Part shown: one piece after another, positions 34,185 through 48,166 of the stretch
Layout: the number at the start of each line of letters is the position of its first letter
How positions within the stretch are numbered: position 1 is the stretch's first letter
Origin: Euptelea pleiosperma
Taxonomy: Eukaryota > Streptophyta > Magnoliopsida > Ranunculales > Eupteleaceae
DNA length: 64,000 bases
Assembly: GCA_035048495.1 (NCBI GenBank)
Contig: CM068547.1
Span: 20,777,913-20,841,912 of the forward strand
Reading direction: 5' to 3'
The notes under the pieces: model-generated
What the model was told of the DNA's origin: nothing
The model's database searches: none
The model's input: only the letters and a program-made list of their open reading frames with translations
Position numbers and translations under genes: made by a program

Positions 34185-35883
34185 GCTCTATACTTGGCAA
34201 AAAGTTGCCAGAGAGGAACACTATCCTAAATGATGCACACCAAGCACAGATAATCCTATTCTAAGCAATCAGGATATATTTTAGGAATTATCTTAGTTAG
34301 TTTTGGGGCTAGAGTAGATTATGACAGTGGGCGGACCACTGGTTTATCTTTTAACCGCCGGACTAACTGTTTTGCACTCAGAGGTTCTCACCAGGCTACA
34401 CTCTTCAGAGCGAATCCTTTAGTACTAACTCTAGTTAACAACAAGGCAATCCGAAGCCTAGACAGACGTGCGGCACAATGGCTGACTTAAGTACGTCCCA
34501 GACTAACCGGATTGGTCAAGTAGATAAGAAGAGTGTTCCCTCGGGTTAAGCTAGGGTTGATGCGTGTTCCTAGTCCACACGCAACTAACCGCCGAATAGT
34601 CCAAGATGCCACGTCGAGCTCAGTGTACTTGAGTAGCAGGGACTTATGGGTGTGTTAGACAACAGGGACCCGCGCTCGTGGTCTTATTTCGATTGGATGT
34701 TAAGCGGGTTCGCTTTGCGTGGATTTTTCCTCGAACACCGGGCTAATTGGCTCTACTTCTTGATTCTTTTTAATTAAATGGAGCCTTGGGATCAAATCAG
34801 TTAGAATGATGAGGTGGGTGATGAAATCCCACCAGTTTCAATTTGGAGCCGGGTCTGCTCTCTTAGAGTTGATTGATTAACGGCCACGCCACGCAAGTCG
34901 AATAAGTTGTTGCTAGAAAACAAATAGACAAGCGGCAATGATGCACCCAATATGCTCTGTATCGCACTCAAGGCGAGGATAGAGACTTACCTCCCGTGGG
35001 CCACGCCACGGGGTCTCCTCCGTGGGTTAGAGAGGGGTATCCTAATGGGCTTGGGCCCGACTCCACCTCTTTGAGCTTTCGCTCTCTACCCACACTGGAT
35101 CGTGTTCCTACAGAAAAGTTAGATCGCACGGTCTAGGTATTTGGGATTCTATTTGGAAGATCCTTGCCTTTTTAGGGTTCACTAAACAAGCACTGGATTT
35201 AGGCAAGTTTTTGAATTAATTTCCAAATTCGAGATGGGTTAAAATTTAGGAATTCCCAGATTGGAAAATACCTAGATTGGAAAGTTTCCCGAACTGTGGA
35301 GATCTTCCAAGAAAGATTTGATTGCGAGATCCCTTATAATTTTGGGAAATTTCCCAAAATTGAAATTCTGCTAGATTTGGGGCGTTTCCTTTTGCAGACT
35401 TTTCCAAATTCGGAAGATTTCTAAAGATAGAAATTCTTCTAAAGAGGAAACTTCTAAGAGGGGAAACCCTAATTAAGCAGAGTATCAAGATTTTGGAATC
35501 TTTCCAAAAATCGCAAATCCTTGATTGGTGATTTCTAAAAATCTGCAGAATATAAAACCCTAATTTTTTTGAATTTTGATTTTTTAATTTTTTTGGTAAT
35601 TTCCACTTAATCTAGGGTTTCTAAAAAACCCTAGAACAAGATCTAGCAGTTATATGGAAAGCAGGAAAATTCCTAAATTATTACAAATTGCACTCGGCCT
35701 TCCGAGGCATTAAAAATAGTAATTTAAAAACTGCTAAAAATCACTAAAAACAAAAAAAATAGAAAGTTTCCCGAAAAAGGTCGGGCTGTCCAAATTGAGC
35801 AGCTTTCCGATTCAGCAACTTTCCAATTCCGTCTTTACGTCCTTTTTCGCACTCCCGAACACCCGAGCGGCAGCGGCGCCATT
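34185..35883 (-). other. 5' leader and primer site of unit A
   Basis: 1.7 kb. The primer site TGGCGCCGCTGCCG reads on the - strand from 35881 downward, two bases from LTR 2. It contains a 24-bp perfect palindrome at 35338-35361, a splice donor GAG|GTAAGT with its GT at 34990-34989, and the TGGCAA-CTTT-TTGCCA hairpin just before the ORF. Position 35110 is A here but G in units B and C and in the equivalent site of the non-autonomous element. An 80-codon frame at 35246-35488 is probably chance. Confidence 0.82.
35864..35881 (-). other. Primer binding site, unit A
   Basis: Complement of the tRNA-Asp 3' end with one mismatch in the first 14 bases, two bases from the LTR end. Units B and C have the same site at 48147-48164 and 60426-60443. 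Confidence 0.8.
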
Positions 35884-37690
35884 TGAAAATAGGATTTTTC
35901 CGCGTCGTTGGTTACGGAAACCCTAACTTCAACACATTTGTAATTTGATCCGAGTTTTAATCCTGCAAAATATGCGATATTGTATAGGGATTCGTGTCGG
36001 ATGTCGATCCGCACTCGGGGTTAGTGTGCGTAATTCAAAGACATGAAATGACGGATTTTTATCAAGAAAACATGGAGAGGTGAGAATGGTGATTGTAAGT
36101 GATTGAAAACATGATTTTAAAGATAATTTCTAGATTAAGATGCACTGAAAAAAACTCCAAAACATAATATTCAACTTGCTTTATTAATTTATCAAATGTG
36201 CATACAATCATAAAACATCAGGAAAACCTAATTAGAAAGCATGAAAATTAGAGAGAGAAATGGAGGATTTAGAGAGGGAAAATAGAGAGAACCTAAGGAA
36301 GAGAGAGAGACAAACATTTAGTATCTTACTGGAAAGAAGGATCAAGTTTTGGAGATCGAAGTGATTTGGCCGATAGATCGGCCATGTATGATTGGCCAAG
36401 AAAATTGGTGAGTCACTCGAAACGTCCGGCCATGGGTGTGCATCTAGTGCACTACCAGATTAATGGTGAGGCGGCAAGGGAGATGGCTTGATCGGCTTTT
36501 GTTGAGGCGGCAAGGGAGATGGCTTCAGCTGGCCATTGAGATGAAGTGCATTGGCCGTGGTTTGAGATGGAGGTGAAGGTTGAGGAGGAGACATGATGCA
36601 CACGGTTCAACAACGGGTGATTGCTGGTTGTTGGTGCAGGGACATGGCTGGAGATTCTCACCGGAGTTGTAGCAAGTTTTGTTCTCACCGGAGATGCAGC
36701 AGGTTGTGCAGGACAGAAGGTGGAGGCTAGAGTGTTGTAGTCCGTCCAAATAGTTTTGCAGGGGCAGTGGAGAAAGCCAGGGCGGTAGAAACGTGGAGAT
36801 GAGTGAAAGAAGACTACCGTGATCGAGTTGAGGTTGTGAATGAAGGTAGCGGCTAGCGGATGTGATGGTAGCCTGGATGTGGCTCACAGCAAGGCTGCAA
36901 CAGCAAAAGGGAACCGGCAGTGGAGTGATGAAGAGCAGCAACTTCACAGTGAGGAGCACCGTGTTGCAGGTTGCAACAGTCAAAGGGAGCAAGACGGGGA
37001 AAGAGAGGGAAGGGAGGAGGCACCGATGATGCTGGGGTTGCTGGTTTTCTAGAGGAGAGGGGCGGTGGAGAGAGTGAGGGAAGGCAAAAACATGGAGACA
37101 GGTGGGGGCGATCTCCCCTTCTCCTTCTTCTTCTCTTCTCTTTGTTCTTTTCTTTTTGTCTTTTTTTTTTTTTGTTTTTCTGGTTTTGTTTTATTTTTTA
37201 GAAGATGGAGATCGAGAAGGAGAGAACGGTGCTGGTTCGTGCAAAGTTTAACGGCCTGCAAAGGTTGCAGGCTGTGAACCTGTAGGTGAGGGGCGGCAGG
37301 CGGTAGCAAGGAGGTGGGGAGAACTGACGGCCGGAGTTGCAGGTCTGCAACTCCGGCGTTAAAAAAAACGGTAATGAAAAAACGAAAACGAAAACGAAAA
37401 AAAAAGAAAAAGAAGAAGAAGAAGAAGAAGAAGAAGAAGAAGAAGAAGAAGAAGAAGGAGAAGAAGGAGAAGAAGGAGAAGAAGGAGAAGAAGGAGACTG
37501 ATGCCGTGGAGGAGCACTGACGGCCGGAGTTGCAGGCAACTCCGGCGAAGAAGAAGAAGATGAAGAAGAAGAAGAAGAAGAAGAAGAAGAAGGAGAAGAA
37601 GGAGAAGAAGGGTGAATGCGGGATTGAGAGGGGGAGAGAAAGGAGAAGATTTGAGGGGGATTAGGGTTCGAACGAACCCTTCTCCCTCCT

Positions 37691-37727
37691 CTTATAAAGC
37701 TCCCTATTTCCATTAATGGAAATAGGG
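37691..37727 (-). promoter_or_regulatory. Core promoter of unit A: TATA and palindrome
   Basis: TTTATAAG on the - strand at 37691-37698, with the 26-bp palindrome upstream at 37702-37727. The equivalent TATA copies are 25407-25414, 49974-49981 and 62253-62260. Start of transcription is expected near 37662. Confidence 0.68.
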
Positions 37728-37747
37728 TATTTTTTGAAAATAAAAAA

Positions 37748-37783
<36 letters not shown>

Positions 37784-38034
37784 TAAAAACCTACTTTTCT
37801 ATGGGGAATCTCCCCAATTAGTGGACCCCCCATTTAATTAAAATTATTTTTGAAATTCGCGGGGTCCACTAACTGGTCGGACAGCGGGTCGATGCTGATG
37901 GGCCCGGCTACTGGCCCACATGGACTGATGATGTCCATCGTCTCACAAGATGATGTGACAGGCATTCTGAAGGCGATCGGATGGATGGTGACTTGATTGG
38001 GACCCAGATTGGTAGATCGACGGATCTAGAGAGA

Positions 38035-38084
38035 TCCAACGGTCCGATTGAAGATCCAACGGTCCGATGGAAGATCCAACGGTC
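38035..38084 (-). promoter_or_regulatory. Triple MSA-like repeat in LTR 2
   Basis: TCCAACGGTC at 38035, 38055 and 38075, 20-bp spacing, the same as in the non-autonomous element. Confidence 0.58.
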
Positions 38085-38371
38085 CGAAAGCTAAGGGAGA
38101 TGAGATAGAGCTGATAGGCAGGAGTTCTGGGGTTAGGTCAGTAGATTCGAGGATCGAGAGATGAAGAGAGAGAGAGAATAAGGAGAGATGAGAGAAAAAG
38201 TATCAAAAAAAATGGAAAAAAGCACTGGCGGAGGGTCTGGAACCCTGGTCTTCACTGTGACCATCCTCACGCTTCTCCAGTAGAGTCGACCATCATTCTT
38301 TGCTGACTCATGTGGCTTTAAACGCTTTGGTCCGTCTCTTGGTCATTGGCTCTCCTACTCTCTTCGTTCTT

Positions 38372-38485
38372 TGGGCCGACTTTTTTGTCCTCTTATTCAG
38401 CCCATATTTGGCCCATATCTTCTAGTTATAGCATGTGGGCTTGTTAAGCTTTGATAATGGGCTTTCATGATCGATTTGGGGCCCA
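38372..38485 (-). promoter_or_regulatory. TGGGCY (Site II) cluster in LTR 2
   Basis: Six matches in about 115 bp, corresponding to 26088, 26115, 26126, 26152, 26174 and 26196 of LTR 1. Position relative to the LTR end is like that in the non-autonomous element. Confidence 0.55.
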
Positions 38486-38746
38486 CAAGTCTCGAAAATC
38501 GTCCCATCGGGGTTTCCTGCGACAGAAGAAGCGCGTAATGAGACTTTATCAGAACGGCTTAATATTTAGACTTCCGAAAATGTGTTTAATGCATGCAAAT
38601 ATACCATTTCGTCCAGAAAAGTGTGTTTTACGCAATGAGATAGACTCTTACGTAGAAAAGTGGATAATTAGAGCAGTTTTACGTAGGAGAGTGCAATAAC
38701 GCTAACAGGATAAGTGCTTAAAATAAGCACTTTTGAGCGAATATCA

Positions 38747-40288
38747 CAACCCCCAACCAGCATATTGCCAATCCTTGGCAATTAGTGCGAAATACATGAG
38801 CTTAAAAGGGCTCTGCACATGCTGCACACTTTTTCATATTAGCTCAGGGAAAACCCCGTTCGTCAAATCATTGAATGGATGCAAAAAAAAGTTACATGCT
38901 AGCGAAGAGTTGGAAAGTTTTGGCAAGACTACAGACTGATAATCATGACCCAGAATAGTCAGACTCTGCGTGTGTGTGTGCTCAACATTCTCATCATCCG
39001 ACAGTAAAGATTTCCAGATCACCTCTAAGTTTTTATGCCTCGACCTCAAATCTCACATGTTTAGCACTCATAATAGAATCACACAAGAAGGGTTTTCTTC
39101 TTTTCTCTCAATTTATATGTGAGGAGATGTATTTAATATAAAGAGGCAAAAGATCTCACATATGTTTTATTTGAAGGAAGGACATCTTTAACAGAAGAAG
39201 ATCTCATGATTGGAATACCACTTCACTCGGGAACGTCAGATCAAACTCTATAGCTTCTCTTTCTCCAATCTCCACATTTTATGATCGTACTATCCTAGAA
39301 TCAAGTAGGACTTTCCTGGGTTGTAATGAGGCTTAGGTCAGGTGTAGAGAGATAAAGGAATACAGGATTTCAAAGATCTTGAGAGGATATTGCCATTTTC
39401 TTGAATTTTTCCTGCGACGTAACACCATTATCTGGTTCTTTTTCCTTTTTTTCGTATTTTTCTCTTTTTCTTGATATTTCTGAGACTGCTCAATTTCTTT
39501 TCAGCTCTTCTTCATACTTTCTTTTCATATTTTGTTTTCAGCTTGAACCACTTTCTTTTCCTTTTGATTCTTCTTCTTTACTTTTCTTTTTCACGGTACA
39601 CCCACATCAGTTATTCTTTTGTCCATCTCAAAATAAGGGTAGCTAGTCATGCTTCGTAGCTATACTGGATTTTAGGTTGATGGGATTACAAAGAAAAGGC
39701 TTTTATAGAAGGGTTCAAGGGGTTTCTAGTGAAGTATAATTCAGGTGAGTAAAAAGGCTGAATGGTTCAGAAAAATGGCCTAAATCATTTTCTAGGGTTT
39801 GCACTATCATGTATACTGTCTTGACTGGATACAGAGAAGGTTCTGTCGTAGTAATCCAATGTTGATGTCGTTCCGAGTTCCATGATCGAAGCAAAAGATA
39901 ATGAGATCTCTCAACGAATATTGCGGGCATGAAGAATAGTGAGTCATCTTGTGACTCAGGATTATTGTATAACTCTCCGAAATGATTAAAGGCTCGAAAG
40001 CTTACTGGGTTAGGTCTCCACAATTCTTCTCACAGGATCTCTAGAATTTCCAAACTTAGGATGACTCTGATGTTGATAGTGTACAATTGTGCCGAATCTG
40101 ATTTTTTCTAAGTTTTCAAACCTGCTGTAGTCACACTTGACTTGACTCAATGCTAACTTTAAACAAAAATTGACATCCTCAATACTGACTTAACGAAGGT
40201 TTTTAGCTAATCAAAGTCAGGGTATTTGACACATTTTTGAAATTCTAGAAAACTTTTGGAGAACATCGGAAATCACCCAAAAAAAAAA

Positions 40289-40337
<49 letters not shown>

Positions 40338-40686
40338 AGACATGAGTTTTGGTAAATACCCACCCCCAACCAAAATATAGCACCGTCCTCGGTGCTCAAT
40401 ACTGGGACATAAAATGATAACAAATCAGAGATGATGATGCAAAGATTCAGGAAGGATGTTACCAAGTCGGCAGAAACTCGACAGTGTGTGGTACCTGATG
40501 ATCGGAAGACTGAATGTACCTGCATTTCCAGAGATATAACAGTAATAACAAATGCATGAGACTCATGTACTCTAGGAATACCGGAATTGCCTTTCCGAAA
40601 GCGCTAAGTTTTACGTCTTCAGCCAGACATGACGGGGGTGACAGGCACCCCCAACCAAGTTGGAGCACAGGAGACTGAGTAGATCA
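38747..40686 (-). other. 3' noncoding region of unit B
   Basis: Same as unit A apart from the homopolymer (A14T41 at 40279-40333). Polypurine tract 38747-38758 next to LTR 2. Confidence 0.8.
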
Positions 40687-43600
40687 TCAGTCGACATAGG
40701 CAGGATCGATGAGATCGATCTCAAAAGTCTGAATGAACAATACGTCAAGTTCATGGAACTGTTTTAGACGCTGCCCATTGACCTGGAATGAGGAGTGATC
40801 CTTGGGATCCTCAATAGTGATTGCCCCGAAGGGTGTGACTGCTGTGACCGTATAAGGACCGGTCCACCTAGATTTCAGTTTTCCAGGGAAGAGATGAAGA
40901 CGAGAATTATAAAGAAGGACCTTCTGTCCTGGATGGAACTCTTTCCTGAGGATGCTCTTGTCATGTATCCACTTCATTTTGGCTTTGTAATTCTTGGACA
41001 AGTTGTAGGCATCATTTCTGAGTTCTTCTAACTCATTCATTTGAAGTTTCCGCTCCTCCCCTGCGGAGTCTAGGTCGAAGTTGAGCTTCTTAATGGCCCA
41101 CAGAGCACGATGTTCAATCTCTACCGGTAGATGACAGGGTTTCCCAAAGACGAGACGATAGGGAGACATATTGAGTGGGGTCTTGTAGGCGGTTCTGTAT
41201 GCCCATAAAGCATCAGTGAGACGAGTAGACCAGTCTTTACGTGTGGTATTGACTGTCTTCTCCAAGATCTGCTTGATCTGACGATTAGAAACCTCCACTT
41301 GACCACTAGTCTGCGGATGATAAGCTAGGGCAACCTTGTGGGTTACCCCATACTTTTTCATTAAGTTCTCGAATATCTTATTGCAGAAATGGGTGCCCCC
41401 ATCACTAATGATGGCCTTAGGGGCACCGAATCGGGCGAAGATGAACTCCTTTAGGAATTTGACCACCACTTTGTGGTCATTGGTCTTGGTGGGAATGGCT
41501 TCTATCCATTTGGATACATAGTCTACCGCAAGGAGAATGTACTCAAAACCATATGAAATGGGAAAGGGGCCCATGAAGTCGATGCCCCAAATGTCAAATA
41601 TTTCATCGACCTGGATGGGAGTGAGGGGCATCATGTTCCTCTGGGAGATGCGGCCTAGATGCTGGCAATTAGGACAAGTTTTGCTGTAGATATGGGCATC
41701 TTTAAATAATGTGGGCCAGTAGAATCCGCATTGCAGCACTTTTTCTGCAGTCTTCTTAGTGCTGAAATGACCACCACAAGGTTGGTCATGACATGAGGAC
41801 AAGATACTGAGTTGGTCCGACTCAGGGACACAGAGACGAATGATCTGGTCAGGACAGTATTTATACAAATAAGGGTCATCCCAAGAGTAGTACTTAACTC
41901 TTGCTAGGAATTGGCTTTTGTCCTGTTTTGACCAGTGTGAAGGCGTTTCTTCGGTGACAAGGTAGTTGACAATGTCAGCATACCAAGGATTAACAGAGAT
42001 GGCGAACAGTTGTTCGTCTGGAAAGGTTTCAGGGATGGGCTGGGTGTCGAAGGATGACTCTAAAGTCAGTCTAGACAAGTGATCAGCCACTACATTCTCA
42101 GTTCCTTTCTTATCCTTAATCTCGAGGTCGAATTCCTGCAGTAAGAGAATCCATCGAATTAATCGAGGTTTGGTTTCCTTTTTCGACATGAGATAACGAA
42201 GGGCTGCATGATCAGTGTACACAACCACCTTAGTGGCTAAGAGGTACTGACGGAATTTATCAAGGGCGAAGACTACCGCCAGGAGTTCTTTCTCAGTGGT
42301 GGAGTAATTCATTTGGGCAGAGTTAAGAGTTTTGCTCGCGTAGTAGATCACGTGTGACCTTTTGTCAACTCTCTGCCCTAGAACAGCGCCTAACGCGTAG
42401 TCAGAAGCATCGCACATTACCTCGAAAGGTAGAGTCCAATCCGGGGGACGGATAATGGGCGCAGTAGTGAGCTCAGATTTGAGACGCTCAAATGCCTTGA
42501 CACAGTCAGCATTAAAGTCGAAAGGACTATCTTTAGCTAGAAGATAGGACAGAGGTCGAGCGATTTGAGAGAAGTCCTTGATGAATCGCCTATAGAATCC
42601 TCCGTGTCCCAAAAAGGACCGGATGTCACGTACGGACTTAGGAATGGGCAAGGTCGAGATGATATCGATTTTAGCTTTGTCGACCTCAATGCCCTGATGG
42701 GAAATGACATGTCCCAGAACTATGCCTTTCTTCACCATGAAGTGGCATTTCTCCCAATTGAGGACAAGTCGCTTGTCCTGACAGCGTTGAAGTACCAGCC
42801 CTAGATGGGTCAGACAGTCATCAAAGGATGACCCAAAAACTGAGAAGTCGTCCATAAAGACTTCGAGGAATTTTTCCACCATGTCAGAGAATATACTCAT
42901 CATACACCTTTGAAAGGTCGCGGGTGCATTGCAGAGGCCAAAGGGCATGCGCTTGTAGGCAAAAGTGCCAAAGGGACAGGTGAAAGTTGTCTTCTCGTGA
43001 TCCTCAGGGGCGATGGGTATTTGATTATACCCTGAGTAACCATCGAGGAAGCAGTAATAGGAGTGACCTGCTAATCTCTCCAACATTTGGTCTATGAAGG
43101 GTAAAGGAAAATGGTCCTTCCTAGTGTTGGTGTTGAGTCGTCGGTAATCGATGCAGACTCTCCACCCTTTCTTCAGACGCTGGGTGACCATTTCCTTGTT
43201 CTCATTTTCCACAACTGTGAATCCTGCCTTTTTAGGGACGACATGAATAGGACTCACCCATTTGCTATCGGAGATGGGGTAAATGATACCCGCATCTAAC
43301 AGTTTAAGGACCTCGTCCCGGACTACATCCTTCAAGACTGGGTTCAACCTCCTCTGGTGTTCTCGAGAGGTTTTGGATTCATCCTCGAGATAGATGTGAT
43401 GTTGGCACACCGAGGGGTCTATGCCACGAATATCATCTATAGTCCAACCTATCGCAGATTTGTGCTCGTTGAGCAGCTCGAGAAGTTTCTTACGTTCACT
43501 CTCAGACAAAGCGGAAGCAATAATGACAGGGTAGGTTTCCTTAGGACCAAGATAGGCATAGGAAAGATCTGTTGGAAGTGGCTTGAGCTCCAATGTTGGA

Positions 43601-46452
43601 GCAGATGGAGTTGAAGTAGGTGTCACAGAAGACACGGATTGAAGAGGTTTGACTTCAGTAGTAAAAGGAATGATGGGTTCTCTGGCCATGGTTATCAGAG
43701 GCTCGAACTCGATGAGTGGAGCGGGGATCTCTAGCAGTGGAGCAGTCTCCAAAAGATCATTGAGATCAGAAATAGCTGACTCTGTTGCAAAGTCAGCCCC
43801 AAAGTGTGCTAGACACTGTTTAAGAATATCTTCGGTGGAGTCCGGGATTAGACTCTCAACGGCACACATTTCATCGGTCACTTCGCGATCGGCATCTTGT
43901 TGCATTAAACGAAAGATATTGACCTCAGCTTTGAGGTTTCCGAAAGCAATGGACATGTTTCCGTCCCGACAACCGATGTGTGCGTTCGCGGTGGCAAGGA
44001 ATGGACGGCCTAAGATGACCGGAATGCGGTTATCCTGACACGGCTCGGTGTCTAGAATGATAAAGTCCACAGGATAATAAAAGTCAGCGACTTTTACTAG
44101 GACATCTTCAATGATTCCTCTTGGAATCTTGATGGACTGATCAGCCAATTTCAGGGTGACATTGGTAGGCTTCATATCTTTCAGTCCTAACTGCTGATAT
44201 ACCGAGAACGGGATGAGGTTAACGCTAGCCCCTAAATCTAGCAAGGCAGTGCAGCTAAAGTTGTCACCAATTTCACATTGGACAGTTGGGCTACCTGGAT
44301 CCTTGTGTTTGATCACACTATTGCGTTGAATGAACGCGGTAGCTTTTTCGGCCAAGAAGGCAGCTTTGGGTACATGCGTACGCCGCTTAACTGTGCACAA
44401 GTCCTTGAGGAATTTGGCATAGGAAGGGATTTGCTTGATAGCAGAAAGGAATGGGATATTGATCTGGACGTCTTTAAAGACATCTAAGATCTCAGAGAAT
44501 TGCTGATCCCGCTTATCTTGGACAAGTCTGTCCGGGAAGGGAGGCTTTACTCGACAAATGGCTTTGTCTTTAGCCTTAGATTTCTGCACAGGGATATCTG
44601 ATGTTGGTGCAGAGGTAGAAGAAGCAGAGGTAGGATTAGGACTAGTTTCCTCTGTGCGAGTGATGGGTGCTGGAGATGGCACCGGTGGTGGTTGGACTCC
44701 CATGTCCACAGTTTTTCCAGATCGTAGGGTGGTTACAGCTTGCACCTCCCCTTGACAATTCTCATTCTGGCTTTGAGATTGGGATCCGATCTCATATACT
44801 GCCCCTTTGGCATTTCCTTTAGGGTTGGCAATGGGTTGGCTAGGAAAGATCCCCTTAGCTTTCTCAGCTTCCAAGTTACCTAGACGTTGCTCTAGACGAA
44901 GCATGGATTGCTGTTGCTGTTGCTCTAGGCGTTGCATAGATTGTTGTTGCTGAGTAATGAGTTGAGCTAGAAGGTCTTCGATACCAGATTTGGGGACCGA
45001 CTGTTGGGGGGCAGCTAATGGGAGCTGAGGCACCAATTCGCGACTCGAGCTCATTGGGGCATTATAGTTATAGGCTGGAGAATTAGTTGGGACAATCGGT
45101 TGGTTCTGAAAGGTCTGTGGGACTCTTTGCTGATTCTGAAATGTGCTCGATTGTCCAGAGTATTGACCCTGTTGGAACTGCTGGTTCTGATTAGATGGGT
45201 ACTGAGTCTGCTGGTATTGTCCCTGATTGAATTGCCTATTGGGTTGATTGAACCCAGGAGGATACATGCCCTGAGGTTGACGTGGAGGTTGAGCTTGTGG
45301 TTGAGTAGACTGAGGCCTCCAAGAAAAGTTAGGGTGGTTTCTCGTGTCCGGATGATAAGATTGACTATACGAGTTCTGAGTGGGTGGTTTGTATGTGCTG
45401 AAAGCACAAACTTCTTCCTGAAGAGGATTAGACCACCCTTCATTCAAAGGACAATGCTCAGTAGTATGGGAGGGTTGCAGACAGAGGGTGCAGGATTCCA
45501 TAGGGCTCTCGTGTCCCACATGCATGACTGGGGTAGACTGTTGAGTAGGCTTTTGGACAGACACAGCCAGTGCCGAGACTGACTTGCTCAACTCTTGAAT
45601 GACAGATCGAAGCTCCGTATCAGCTGTAGCATCATGTCCCTTGGTTGTCCTTTGGACCGAAGTGGTTCGACTGAACTCTGAGTCAGTCGTCCAATGTTGA
45701 GAGTTTTCTCCTAACTCTCCCAAGAATTTGTATGCATCGGTCGGAGTTTGGTGCAGGAATTTTCCTTGGCACATTGACTCTACCATGGTCCGGGACTCAT
45801 CAGTAAGTCCCTTGTAGAAGACGTGGACAAGATTGCCCTTGTCGATGCTATGGTGGGGACACTTAGTCAAGTAGTCTTGGAATCTATCCCATGCTTCAAA
45901 AAATTTCTCATCGGACTTCTGTCTAAAGTCCTGAATGAGTTGCTTCATTTGGTTGGTCCGAGTCATGGGGTAGAATTTAGACATGAATTTGCCCACCAAT
46001 TCTTTCCAACTGCTGATTGAATCAGCGGGTAAGGAGTAGAGCCAATCTGAGGCTCGGTCTTTGAGCGAGAATGGGAAAACTCGCAGACGGACATTGTCAT
46101 CATCGAGGTTCTGATTTTTGAAAAGTAGGATGACATGTTGGAATTCCCTAATATGGGAATATGGGTCTTCTCTTGGGAGACCACGAAAGGTTGGCAGCAT
46201 TTGGATCGTCTGTGGCCTGATCTCAAATTGTACCGCCGTAGTAGGTGGGAGAACAATGCAAGTGGGCGGATTGGCAGAGATAGGAGCGAACGTCTCGATA
46301 AGAGGTCGTTCGACTGCCATGACTACAAAGGTAGTAGTACTGGGGGAGGCGGGTGGGGAAAGAGATGGGGAAGAATTCAGTGGAGGATCCACTGTAGGGA
46401 CGTGATTCTCAGATCGAATCAAGCGCTTGTTCGGGCGAGTCCAACCGGGCAT
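40687..46452 (-). CDS. Athila-like gag-pol polyprotein, unit B
   Basis: The predicted protein is identical to that of unit A along all 1921 codons (first ATG at 46452; alternative ATG at 46320). All Gag, protease, RT, RNase H and integrase motifs described for unit A are present at the same residues. It lies exactly 12283 bp from unit A. Its promoter would be LTR 3, and its 3' LTR is LTR 2. Confidence 0.95.
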   Translation of the reverse strand: MPGWTRPNKRLIRSENHVPTVDPPLNSSPSLSPPASPSTTTFVVMAVERPLIETFAPISANPPTCIVLPPTTAVQFEIRPQTIQMLPTFRGLPREDPYSHIREFQHVILLFKNQNLDDDNVRLRVFPFSLKDRASDWLYSLPADSISSWKELVGKFMSKFYPMTRTNQMKQLIQDFRQKSDEKFFEAWDRFQDYLTKCPHHSIDKGNLVHVFYKGLTDESRTMVESMCQGKFLHQTPTDAYKFLGELGENSQHWTTDSEFSRTTSVQRTTKGHDATADTELRSVIQELSKSVSALAVSVQKPTQQSTPVMHVGHESPMESCTLCLQPSHTTEHCPLNEGWSNPLQEEVCAFSTYKPPTQNSYSQSYHPDTRNHPNFSWRPQSTQPQAQPPRQPQGMYPPGFNQPNRQFNQGQYQQTQYPSNQNQQFQQGQYSGQSSTFQNQQRVPQTFQNQPIVPTNSPAYNYNAPMSSSRELVPQLPLAAPQQSVPKSGIEDLLAQLITQQQQSMQRLEQQQQQSMLRLEQRLGNLEAEKAKGIFPSQPIANPKGNAKGAVYEIGSQSQSQNENCQGEVQAVTTLRSGKTVDMGVQPPPVPSPAPITRTEETSPNPTSASSTSAPTSDIPVQKSKAKDKAICRVKPPFPDRLVQDKRDQQFSEILDVFKDVQINIPFLSAIKQIPSYAKFLKDLCTVKRRTHVPKAAFLAEKATAFIQRNSVIKHKDPGSPTVQCEIGDNFSCTALLDLGASVNLIPFSVYQQLGLKDMKPTNVTLKLADQSIKIPRGIIEDVLVKVADFYYPVDFIILDTEPCQDNRIPVILGRPFLATANAHIGCRDGNMSIAFGNLKAEVNIFRLMQQDADREVTDEMCAVESLIPDSTEDILKQCLAHFGADFATESAISDLNDLLETAPLLEIPAPLIEFEPLITMAREPIIPFTTEVKPLQSVSSVTPTSTPSAPTLELKPLPTDLSYAYLGPKETYPVIIASALSESERKKLLELLNEHKSAIGWTIDDIRGIDPSVCQHHIYLEDESKTSREHQRRLNPVLKDVVRDEVLKLLDAGIIYPISDSKWVSPIHVVPKKAGFTVVENENKEMVTQRLKKGWRVCIDYRRLNTNTRKDHFPLPFIDQMLERLAGHSYYCFLDGYSGYNQIPIAPEDHEKTTFTCPFGTFAYKRMPFGLCNAPATFQRCMMSIFSDMVEKFLEVFMDDFSVFGSSFDDCLTHLGLVLQRCQDKRLVLNWEKCHFMVKKGIVLGHVISHQGIEVDKAKIDIISTLPIPKSVRDIRSFLGHGGFYRRFIKDFSQIARPLSYLLAKDSPFDFNADCVKAFERLKSELTTAPIIRPPDWTLPFEVMCDASDYALGAVLGQRVDKRSHVIYYASKTLNSAQMNYSTTEKELLAVVFALDKFRQYLLATKVVVYTDHAALRYLMSKKETKPRLIRWILLLQEFDLEIKDKKGTENVVADHLSRLTLESSFDTQPIPETFPDEQLFAISVNPWYADIVNYLVTEETPSHWSKQDKSQFLARVKYYSWDDPYLYKYCPDQIIRLCVPESDQLSILSSCHDQPCGGHFSTKKTAEKVLQCGFYWPTLFKDAHIYSKTCPNCQHLGRISQRNMMPLTPIQVDEIFDIWGIDFMGPFPISYGFEYILLAVDYVSKWIEAIPTKTNDHKVVVKFLKEFIFARFGAPKAIISDGGTHFCNKIFENLMKKYGVTHKVALAYHPQTSGQVEVSNRQIKQILEKTVNTTRKDWSTRLTDALWAYRTAYKTPLNMSPYRLVFGKPCHLPVEIEHRALWAIKKLNFDLDSAGEERKLQMNELEELRNDAYNLSKNYKAKMKWIHDKSILRKEFHPGQKVLLYNSRLHLFPGKLKSRWTGPYTVTAVTPFGAITIEDPKDHSSFQVNGQRLKQFHELDVLFIQTFEIDLIDPAYVD

Positions 46453-46467
46453 ACGCGAATGAGGCAA

Positions 46468-48166
46468 GCTCTATACTTGGCAAAAAGTTGCCAGAGAGGA
46501 ACACTATCCTAAATGATGCACACCAAGCACAGATAATCCTATTCTAAGCAATCAGGATATATTTTAGGAATTATCTTAGTTAGTTTTGGGGCTAGAGTAG
46601 ATTATGACAGTGGGCGGACCACTGGTTTATCTTTTAACCGCCGGACTAACTGTTTTGCACTCAGAGGTTCTCACCAGGCTACACTCTTCAGAGCGAATCC
46701 TTTAGTACTAACTCTAGTTAACAACAAGGCAATCCGAAGCCTAGACAGACGTGCGGCACAATGGCTGACTTAAGTACGTCCCAGACTAACCGGATTGGTC
46801 AAGTAGATAAGAAGAGTGTTCCCTCGGGTTAAGCTAGGGTTGATGCGTGTTCCTAGTCCACACGCAACTAACCGCCGAATAGTCCAAGATGCCACGTCGA
46901 GCTCAGTGTACTTGAGTAGCAGGGACTTATGGGTGTGTTAGACAACAGGGACCCGCGCTCGTGGTCTTATTTCGATTGGATGTTAAGCGGGTTCGCTTTG
47001 CGTGGATTTTTCCTCGAACACCGGGCTAATTGGCTCTACTTCTTGATTCTTTTTAATTAAATGGAGCCTTGGGATCAAATCAGTTAGAATGATGAGGTGG
47101 GTGATGAAATCCCACCAGTTTCAATTTGGAGCCGGGTCTGCTCTCTTAGAGTTGATTGATTAACGGCCACGCCACGCAAGTCGAATAAGTTGTTGCTAGA
47201 AAACAAATAGACAAGCGGCAATGATGCACCCAATATGCTCTGTATCGCACTCAAGGCGAGGATAGAGACTTACCTCCCGTGGGCCACGCCACGGGGTCTC
47301 CTCCGTGGGTTAGAGAGGGGTATCCTAATGGGCTTGGGCCCGACTCCACCTCTTTGAGCTTTCGCTCTCTACCCACACTGGATCGTGTTCCTGCAGAAAA
47401 GTTAGATCGCACGGTCTAGGTATTTGGGATTCTATTTGGAAGATCCTTGCCTTTTTAGGGTTCACTAAACAAGCACTGGATTTAGGCAAGTTTTTGAATT
47501 AATTTCCAAATTCGAGATGGGTTAAAATTTAGGAATTCCCAGATTGGAAAATACCTAGATTGGAAAGTTTCCCGAACTGTGGAGATCTTCCAAGAAAGAT
47601 TTGATTGCGAGATCCCTTATAATTTTGGGAAATTTCCCAAAATTGAAATTCTGCTAGATTTGGGGCGTTTCCTTTTGCAGACTTTTCCAAATTCGGAAGA
47701 TTTCTAAAGATAGAAATTCTTCTAAAGAGGAAACTTCTAAGAGGGGAAACCCTAATTAAGCAGAGTATCAAGATTTTGGAATCTTTCCAAAAATCGCAAA
47801 TCCTTGATTGGTGATTTCTAAAAATCTGCAGAATATAAAACCCTAATTTTTTTGAATTTTGATTTTTTAATTTTTTTGGTAATTTCCACTTAATCTAGGG
47901 TTTCTAAAAAACCCTAGAACAAGATCTAGCAGTTATATGGAAAGCAGGAAAATTCCTAAATTATTACAAATTGCACTCGGCCTTCCGAGGCATTAAAAAT
48001 AGTAATTTAAAAACTGCTAAAAATCACTAAAAACAAAAAAAATAGAAAGTTTCCCGAAAAAGGTCGGGCTGTCCAAATTGAGCAGCTTTCCGATTCAGCA
48101 ACTTTCCAATTCCGTCTTTACGTCCTTTTTCGCACTCCCGAACACCCGAGCGGCAGCGGCGCCATT
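46468..48166 (-). other. 5' leader and primer site of unit B
   Basis: Same as unit A except G at 47393, which is also found in unit C and in the non-autonomous element. Primer site 48147-48164. Confidence 0.82.

Larger units (their letters stand above)
35884..38746 (-). repeat. Array LTR 2 (5' LTR of unit A and 3' LTR of unit B)
   Basis: 2863 bp, same content as LTR 1 at +12284. It is the promoter for unit A and at the same time would terminate unit B transcripts. It borders the primer site on its left and the polypurine tract (38747-38758) on its right, which shows that it is truly shared. Confidence 0.94.
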
